Assembly: GCF_023343835.1 (NCBI RefSeq)
Contig: NW_026040157.1
Span: 1-64,000, forward strand
Source: Lagopus muta
Taxonomy: Eukaryota; Chordata; Aves; Galliformes; Phasianidae
Length of the DNA: 64,000 nucleotides
Reading direction: 5' to 3'
Made by a program: the position numbers and the translations under genes. The notes under the pieces are model-generated. The model was not told where the DNA came from. It was given only the letters and a program-made list of their open reading frames with translations, and made no database searches. Shown piece after piece: positions 12,001 through 64,000 of the stretch (positions are counted from its first letter, which is position 1; every line of letters starts with the position of its first letter).

Positions 12001-15000
12001 TAAGGACACCCCATGTCCTCTGTTCTGTCCCCAATGTCCCCCCTGGTGTCCCCATGACCCCATCATCCCCTAAGGACACCCCATGTCCTCTGTTCTGTCC
12101 CCAATGTCCCCCCTGCTGTCCCCATGACCCCATCATCCCCTAAGGACACCCCATGTCCTCTGTTCTGTCCCCATTGTCCCCCCTGTTGTCCCCATGACCC
12201 CATCATCCCCTAAGGACACCCCATGTCCTCTGTGCTGTCCCCATTGTCCCCCTGGTGTCCCCATGACCCCATCATCCCCTATGGACACCCCATGTCCTCT
12301 GTGCTGTCCCCAATGTCCCCCCTGGTGTCCCCATGTCCCCATCATCCCCTAAGGACACCCCATGTCCTCTGTGCTGTCCCCAATGTCCCCCCTGGTGTCC
12401 CCATGACCCCATCATCCCCTAAGGACACCCCATGTCCTCCGTGTTGTTCCCAATGTCCCTTCTGGTGTCCCCATGTCCCCATCATCCCCTAAGGACACCC
12501 CATGTCCTCCGTGTTGTCCCCAATGTCCCTTCTGGTGTCCCCATGTCCCCATCATCCCCTAAGGACACCCCATGTCCTCTGTGTTGTCCCCATTGTCCCC
12601 CCTGGTGTCCCCATGACCCCATCATCCCCTAAGGACACCCCATGTCCTCTGTGCTGTCCCCATTGTCCCCCCCTGGTGTCCTTATGTCCCCATCATCCCC
12701 TAAGGACACCCCATGTCCTCTATTCTGTCCCCAATGTCCCCCCTGGTGTCCCCATGACCCCATCATCCCCTAAGGACACCCCATGTCCTCTGTGTTGTCC
12801 CCATTGTCCCCCCCGGTGTCCCCATGTCCCCATCATCCCCTATGGACACCCCATGTCCTCTGTGTTGTCCCCATTGTCCCCCCTGGTGTCCCCATGTCCC
12901 CATCATCCCCTAAGGACACCCCATGTCCTCCGTGTTGTCCCCATTGTCCCCCCCTGGTGTCCCCATGTCCCCATCATCCCCTAAGGACACCCCATGTCCT
13001 CTGTGCTGTCCCCAATGTCCCCCCTGGTGTCCCCATAACCCCATCATCCCCTAAGGACACCCCATGTCCTCTGTGCTGTCCCCAATGTCCCCCCTGGTGT
13101 CCCCATGTCCCCATCATCCCCTAAGGACACCCCATGTCCTCTGTGCTGTCCCCAATGTCCCCCCTGGTGTCCCCATAACCCCATCATCCCCTAAGGACAC
13201 CCCATGTCCTCTGTGCTGTCCCCAATGTCCCCCCTGGTGTCCCCATGTCCCCATCATCCCCTAAGGACACCCCATGTCCTCTGTGCTGTCCCCAATGTCC
13301 CCCCTGGTGTCCCCATGTCCCCATCATCCCCTAAGGACACCCCATGTCCTCTGTGCTGTCCCCAATGTCCCCCCCGGTGTCCCCATGTCCCCATCATCCC
13401 CTAAGGACACCCCATGTCCTCTGTGTTGTCCCCAATGTCCCCCCTGGTGTCCCCATGTCCCCATCATCCCCTATGGACACCCCATGTCCTCTGTTCTGTC
13501 CCAATTGTCCCCCCCAGTGTCCCCATGTCCCCATCATCCCCTAAGGACACCCCATGTCCTCTGTGCTGTCCCCATTGTCCCCCTGGTGTCCCCATGACCC
13601 CATCATCCCCTATGGACACCCCATGTCCTCTGTGCTGTCCCCAATGTCCCCCCTGGTGTCCCCATGTCCCCATCATCCCCTAAGGACACCCCATGTCCTC
13701 TGTGCTGTCCCCAATGTCCCCCCTGGTGTCCCCATGACCCCATCATCCCCTAAGGACACCCCATGTCCTCCGTGTTGTTCCCAATGTCCCTTCTGGTGTC
13801 CCCATGTCCCCATCATCCCCTAAGGACACCCCATGTCCTCTGTGTTGTCCCCATTGTCCCCCCTGGTGTCCCCATGACCCCATCATCCCCTAAGGACACC
13901 CCATGTCCTCTGTGCTGTCCCCATTGTCCCCCCTGGTGTCCTTATGTCCCCATCATCCCCTAAGGACACCCCATGTCCTCTATTCTGTCCCCAATGTCCC
14001 CCCTGGTGTCCCCATGACCCCATCATCCCCTAAGGACACCCCATGTCCTCTGTGTTGTCCCCATTGTCCCCCCCGGTGTCCCCATGTCCCCATCATCCCC
14101 TATGGACACCCCATGTCCTCTGTGTTGTCCCCATTGTCCCCCCTGGTGTCCCCATGTCCCCATCATCCCCTAAGGACACCCCATGTCCTCCGTGTTGTCC
14201 CCATTGTCCCCCCTGGTGTCCCCATGTCCCCATCATCCCCTATGGACACCCCATGTCCTCTGTTCTGTCCCCAGTGTCCCCTCTGATGTCCCCATGTCCC
14301 CATCATCCCCTAAGGACACCCCATGTCCTCTGCGTTGTCCCCATTTTCCCCCCTGGTGTCCCCATGACCCCATCATCCCCTAAGGACACCCCATGTCCTC
14401 TGTGTTGTCCCCAATGTCCCCCCTGTGTCCCCATGTCCCCATCATCCCCTAAGGACACCCCATGTCCTCTGTGTTGTCCCCATTGTCCCCCCCAGTGTCC
14501 CCATGTCCCCATCATCCCCTAAGGACACCCCATGTCCTCTGTGTTGTCCCCAATGTCCCCCCTGTTGTCCCCATGACCCCATCATCCCCTAAGGACACCC
14601 CATGTCCTCTGTTCTGTCCCCATTTTCCCCCCTGGTGTCCCCATGTCCCCATCATCCCCTAAGGACACCCCATGTCCTCTGTGTTGTCCCCATTGTCCCC
14701 CCCTGTGTCCCCATGACCCCATCATCCCCTAAGGACACCCCATGTCCTCTGTTCTGTCCCCATTGTCACCCCAATGTCCCCATGTCCCCATCATCCCCTA
14801 AGGACAACCCCATGTCCTCTGTGCTGTCCCCAATGTCCCCTCTGGTGTCCCCATGACCCCATCTTCCCCTAAGGACACCCCATGTCCTCTGTGTTGTCCC
14901 CAATGTCCCCCCTGGTGTCCCCATGTCCCCATCATCCCCTATGGACACCCCATGTCCTCTGTTCTGTCCCCATTGTCCCCCCCAGTGTCCCCATGTCCCC

Positions 15001-15850
15001 ATCATCCCCTAAGGACACCCCATGTCCTCTGTTCTGTCCCCATTGTCCCCCCCAGTGTCCCCATATCCCCATCATCCCCTAAGGACACCCCATGTCCTCT
15101 GTGCTGTCCCCATTGTCCCCCCTGGTGTCCCCATGACCCCATCATCCCCTAAGTACACCCCATGTCCTCTGTGCTGTCCCCAATGTCCCCCCTGGTGTCC
15201 CCATGACCCCATCATCCCCTAAGGACACCCCATGTCCTCTGTGTTGTCCCCATTGTCCCCCCCTGTGTCCCCATGTCCCCATCATCCCCTAAGGACACCC
15301 CAAGTCCTCTGTTCTGTCCCCATTGTCCCCCCTGGTGTCCCCATGTCCCCATCATCCCCTAAGGACACCCCATGTCCTCTGTGTTGTCCCCAATGTCCCC
15401 CCTGGTGTCCCCATGTCCCCATCATCCCCTAAGGACACCCCATGTCCTCTGTGTTGTCCCCAATGTCCCCAATGGTGTCCCCATGTCCCCATCATCCCCT
15501 AAGGACACCCCATGTCCTCTGTGTTGTCCCCATTGTCCCCCCCTGTGTCCCCATGACCCCATCATCCCCTAAGGACACCCCATGTCCTCTGTTCTGTCCC
15601 CATTGTCCCCCCCTGTGTCCCCATGACCCCATCATCCCCTAAGGACACCCCATGTCCTCTGTTCTGTCCCCATTGTCCCCTCTGGTGTCCCCATGACCCC
15701 ATCATCCCCTATGGACACCCCATGTCCTCTGTTCTGTCCCCAATGTCCCCTCCGATGTCCCCATGACCCCATCATCCCCTATGGACACCCCATGTCCTCT
15801 GTTCTGTCCCCAATGTCCCCCCTGGTGTCCCCATGACCCCATCATCCCCT
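9085..15850. repeat. 70-bp minisatellite, about 96 copies, between the two genes
   Basis: Unit starts GGACACCCCATGTCCTCTGT and continues through GTCCCCAATGTCCCCCCTGG to CCCCATCATCCCCTAA. Copies are 90% or more alike by eye, with SNP-like variants (TGTGTT/TGTGCT/TGTTCT). It fills the whole interval between the TNFSF poly(A) signal and the C3 3' end. No gene is seen inside. Confidence 0.97.
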
Positions 15851-16015
15851 ATTGAATCCTCACACCCCCACCCTCCCCTGTGACATCCCCAGGACACCGC
15901 CGACATCCTCGCCACCCTTCTGTTCTCTGCAGTGTCCCCATTGTCCCCCCCTCTTTGTGTCCCCAATGTCCCCACATCCCCACGCTGCGCCCAGAGGCAG
16001 AATTTCAGAACAAAC
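15851..16015. other. Unique sequence between C3 3' end and the 70-bp array
   Basis: Non-repetitive 165 bp. It holds the GU-rich stretch downstream of the presumed C3 cleavage site, then degenerate TGTCCCC-type sequence. No gene is seen. Confidence 0.5.
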
Positions 16016-16159
16016 ACCGTTTTTAAATCACCTCCACTCCACATCATTAAAAAAAAACGAGAGAAAAAAGGATGTGTGACATCGGGGGGGGGGGGGGGAG
16101 GGGACACCCTATGGGGGGGCAGGGGACACCCCATGGGGGGGGGTGGGGGGGACACCCCA
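16016..16159 (-). other. Presumed C3 3' UTR and cleavage region
   Basis: About 140 bp after the C3 stop: a C-run on the sense strand, a T-rich tract (16049-16070) and TTTAAA at 16022-16027. No AATAAA or ATTAAA is visible on the minus strand between the stop and the 70-bp array. TTTAAA is a known weak poly(A) signal variant, and the sense strand just beyond it reads CGGTGTTTGTTCTG, a GU-rich element. Confidence 0.35.
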
Positions 16160-60569
<44,410 letters not shown>

Positions 60570-60639
60570 CTGGGAGGGGACACAGGGGACATGGGGGGGA
60601 CATGGGGGGGAAATGGGGGGGACACCAAGGAGACATCAG

Positions 60640-63600
60640 GAGGAGACACCAAAATGAATTCTGGACCGCAATAGAGGCCATAAAGAGGATGGCCCAGGTC
60701 TTGGACTCCAATATGTTTCCATGTGGGTGCTGGATCCCAATGGGGACATCATGGGAAGGTCCCCAAATGTGTTCTGAACCCCAATATTGCACATGTAGGT
60801 GCAGGACCTCAATGGGACATCAGTGGAAGACCCCAAAATGAATCCTGGACCTTCATAGGGTGCACAGAGAGGATGACTCCAAACAGGTCCTGACCCCAAT
60901 GGGGACATCATAGGGACGTCCCAAAATGGGTTCTGAACCCCAGAATGTCCCAGTATGGGTGCTGGACCTCAATGGGGACGTCAACAGAAGACCCCAAAAC
61001 GAATCCTGGACCTCCATAGGGGGCATAGAGAGGATGACTCCAAACAGGTCCTGACCCCAATGGGGACATCCTGAGAAGGTCCCCAAATGGATTCTGAACC
61101 CCAGTATGTCCCAGTATGGGTGCTGGACCTCAATGGGGACATCATGGGAAGACCCCAAAACAAATTCTGGACCTCCATAGGGCGCATTGAGAGGATGACA
61201 CCAAACAGGTCCTGACCCCAATGGGGACATCATGGCGATGTCTCAAAATGGGTTCTGGACTCCAATATGTCCCCATGTGGGTGCTGGATCCCAAAGGGGA
61301 CATCATGGGAAGGTCCCCAAATGGATTCTGAACCCCAATATTGCACACGTAGGTGCAGGACCTCAATGGGACATCAGTGGAAGACCCCAAAATGAATCCT
61401 GGACCTCCATAGGGGTCATAGAGAGGATGACTCCAAACAGGTCCTGACCCCAATGGGGACATCATAGGGACGTCCCAAAATGGGTTCTGGACCCCAATGG
61501 GGACATCCTGAGAAGGTCCCCAAATGGATTCTGAACCCCAGAATGTCCCAGTATGGGTGCTGGACCTCAATGGGGACATCAGTGGAAGACCCCAAAACGA
61601 ATCCTGGACCTCCATAGGGCGCATAGAGAGGATGACTCCAAACAGGTCCTGACCCCAGTGGGGACATCATGGGATGTCCCCAGATGGATTCTGAACCCAA
61701 TATGTCCCAGTATGGGTGCTGGATCTCTATGGTGATGTCAATGGAAGACCCCAAAATGAATCCTGGACCTTCATAGGGGGCATAGAGAGGATGACTCCAA
61801 ACAGGCCCTGACCCCACAGGGGACATCATAGGGACGTCCCAAATGGGTTCTGGACTCCAATATGTCCCCACGTGGGTGCTGGATCCCAATGGGGACATCA
61901 TGGGAAGGTCCCCAAATGGAATCTGAACCCCAATATTGCACACGTAGGTGCAGGACCTCAATGGGACATCAGTGGAAGACCCCAAAATGAATCCTGGACC
62001 TCCATAGGGAGCATAGAGAGGATGACTCCAAACAGGTCCTGACCCCAAAGGGGACATCATAGGGACGTCCCAAAATTGGTTCAGGGCTCCAATGGAGACA
62101 TCCTGAGAAGGTCCCCAAATGGATTCTGAACCCCAGTATGTCCCAGTGTGGGTGCTGGACCTCAATGGGGACATCAGTGGAAGACCCCCAAATGAATCTT
62201 AGGCCTCCATAGGGAGCATAGAGAGGATGACTCCAAACAGGCCCTGACCCCAAAGGGGACATCATGGCGATATCCCAAAATGGGTTCTGGACTCCAATAT
62301 GTCCCCATGTGGGTGCTGGATCCCAAAGAGGACATGATGGGAAGGTCCCCAAATGGGTTCTGAACCCCAATATTGCACACGTAGGTGCAGGACCTCAATG
62401 GGGACATCAGTGGAAGACCCCAAAATGAATCCTGGACCTCCATAGGGTGCATAGAGAGGATGACTCCAAACAGGTCCTGACCCCAATGGGGACATCATAG
62501 GGACGTCCCAAAATGGGTTCTGGAGCCCAGTATGTCTCTATGTGTGCTCTTGACCCCAAAGGAGACATCATGGGAAGGTCCCCAAATGGATTCTGAACCC
62601 CAGTATTTCCCAGTATGGGTGCAGGACCTCAATGGGACATCAATGGAAGATCCCAAAATGAATCCTGGACCTCCATAGGTTGCCTAGGGAGGTTGACTCC
62701 AAACAGGCCCTGAACCCAATGGGGACATCATGGCGATGTCCCAGAATGGGTTCTGGACTCCAATATGTCCCCATGTGGGTGCTGGATCCCAAAGAGGACA
62801 TCATGGGAAGGTCCTCAAATGGATTCTGAACCCCAATATTGCACATGTAGGTGCTGGACCTCAATGGGACATCAGTGGAAGACCCCAAAATGAATTCTGG
62901 ACCTCCATAGGGGGCATAGAGAGGATGACTCCAAACAGGTCCTGAGCCCAATGGGGACATCATGGCGATGTCCCAAAATGGGTTCTGGACTCCAATATGT
63001 CTCTATGTTCACTCTTGACCCCAAAGGGGACATCATGGGAAGTCCCCCAAATGGATTCTGAGCCCCAGTATGTCCCAGTATGGGTGCTGGACCTCAATGG
63101 TGATGTCAATGGAAGACCCCAAAACGAATCCTGGACCTCCATAGGGTGCATAGAGAGGATGACTCCAAACAGGTCCTGACCCCAATGGGGACATCATGGC
63201 GATGTCCCAAAATGGGTTCTGGACTCCAATATGTCCCCATGTGGGTGCTGGATCCCAAAGGGGACATCATGGGAAGGTCCCCAAATGGATTCTGAACCCC
63301 AGTATTGCACACGTAGGTGCAGGACCTCAATGGGACATCAGTGGAAGACCCCAAAATGAATCCTGGACCTCCATAGGGAGCATAGAGAGGATGACTCCAA
63401 ACAGGTCCTGACCCCAATGGGGACATCATGGCGATGTCCCAAAATGGGTTTGGAACCCCAGTATGTCCCAGTGTGGGTGCTGGACCTCAATGGGCATGTC
63501 AATGGAAGACCCCAAAATGAATTCTGGACCTCCATAGGGGGCATAGAGAGGCTGACTCCAAACAGGTCCTGACCCCAAAAGGGACATCCTGGGAAGGTCC

Positions 63601-64000
63601 CCAAATGGGTTCTGAACCCCAGAATGTCCCAGTATGGGTGCTGGACCTCAATGGTGATGTCAATGGAAGACCCCAAAACGAATCCTGGACCTCCATAGGG
63701 TGCATAGGGAGGTAGACTCCAAACAGGCCCTGACCCCTAATGGGGACATCATGGCGATGTCCCAGAATGGGTTCTGGACTCCAGGATGTCCCCACGTGGG
63801 TGCTGGATCCCAAAGAGGACATCATGGGAAGGTCCTCAAATGGATTCTGAACCCCAATATTGCACATGTAGGTGCTGGACCTCAATGGGACATCAGTGGA
63901 AGACCCCAAAATGAATCCTGGACCTCCATAGGGCGCATAGAGAGGATGACTCCAAACAGGTCCTGACCCCACAGGGGACATCATAGGGATGTCCCAAAAT
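60640..64000. repeat. ~78-bp modular array in C3 intron 3, continues past window
   Basis: Modules GGACATCATGGGAAGGTCCC, CAAATGGATTCTGAACCCCA, ATATGTCCCAGTATGGGTGC, TGGACCTCAATG alternate with a marker module GAATCCTGGACCTCCATAGG, GCATAGAGAGGATGACTCCA. The marker recurs every ~155 or ~233 bp, so two- and three-module higher-order units coexist. No C3 exon lies within it. Confidence 0.95.

Noticed and set aside
9085..15850. CRISPR-like regular array
   Set aside because: Units are contiguous and alike throughout, with no unique spacers, in a vertebrate genome.

Overview
The window is vertebrate and very probably avian, most likely a galliform or close relative. It carries CR1 LINE 3' ends of the bird type, and its complement C3 gene reads like chicken C3 as I know the family. 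Sequence is GC-rich and saturated with minisatellites, typical of a microchromosome. Nothing prokaryotic is present. Two protein-coding loci are supported, in convergent (tail-to-tail) orientation. On the minus strand, 37 exons of complement component C3 (human exons 4 to 41, with human exons 31 and 32 forming one exon) run from 60569 down to the stop codon at 16160. They encode about 1,510 residues, from the middle of MG2 to the end of the C345C domain. Exons 1 to 3 must lie beyond the right edge. The tetrabasic beta/alpha site, six-cysteine anaphylatoxin, LAR/S convertase site, GCGEQ thioester and thioester-partner His are all intact, so this looks like a functional C3. On the plus strand, 4500-4926 is the terminal TNF-homology exon of a TNF-superfamily ligand most like TNFSF9 or CD70, readable only across two single-base frame shifts in homopolymers. 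An AU-rich element with AATAAA at 9040-9070 is a plausible 3' end for it. C3 next to TNFSF9/CD70/TNFSF14 is the arrangement known from mammals. Layout, left to right: G-rich array (1-1280); small CpG-rich unique patch; 39-bp array; ~51-bp array that appears to derive from the TNFSF intron/exon junction; TNFSF exon; ~43-bp array in its presumed 3' UTR; AU-rich element and poly(A) signal; 6.8-kb 70-bp array between the genes; C3 3' end; then C3, in which almost every intron over 500 bp is filled with its own tandem array (units of 5, 9, 18, 20, 36, 42, 54, 84, 97 and 115 bp and others). CR1 LINE sequence sits in introns 27 and 24, and the intron 24 array is built from CR1 3' tails. The many long open frames in the arrays are artefacts of repeat periods divisible by three. 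Biologically, C3 is the central plasma complement protein (C3a release, thioester opsonisation) and the TNFSF gene would encode a trimeric membrane immune ligand. The most interesting aspects are how these genes are expressed through repeat-filled introns: arrays of decoy 5' and 3' splice sites, a GC-AG intron placed exactly at the C3a/C3b cleavage site, complementary arrays flanking a 52-bp exon, and a possibly overlooked avian TNFSF ligand.
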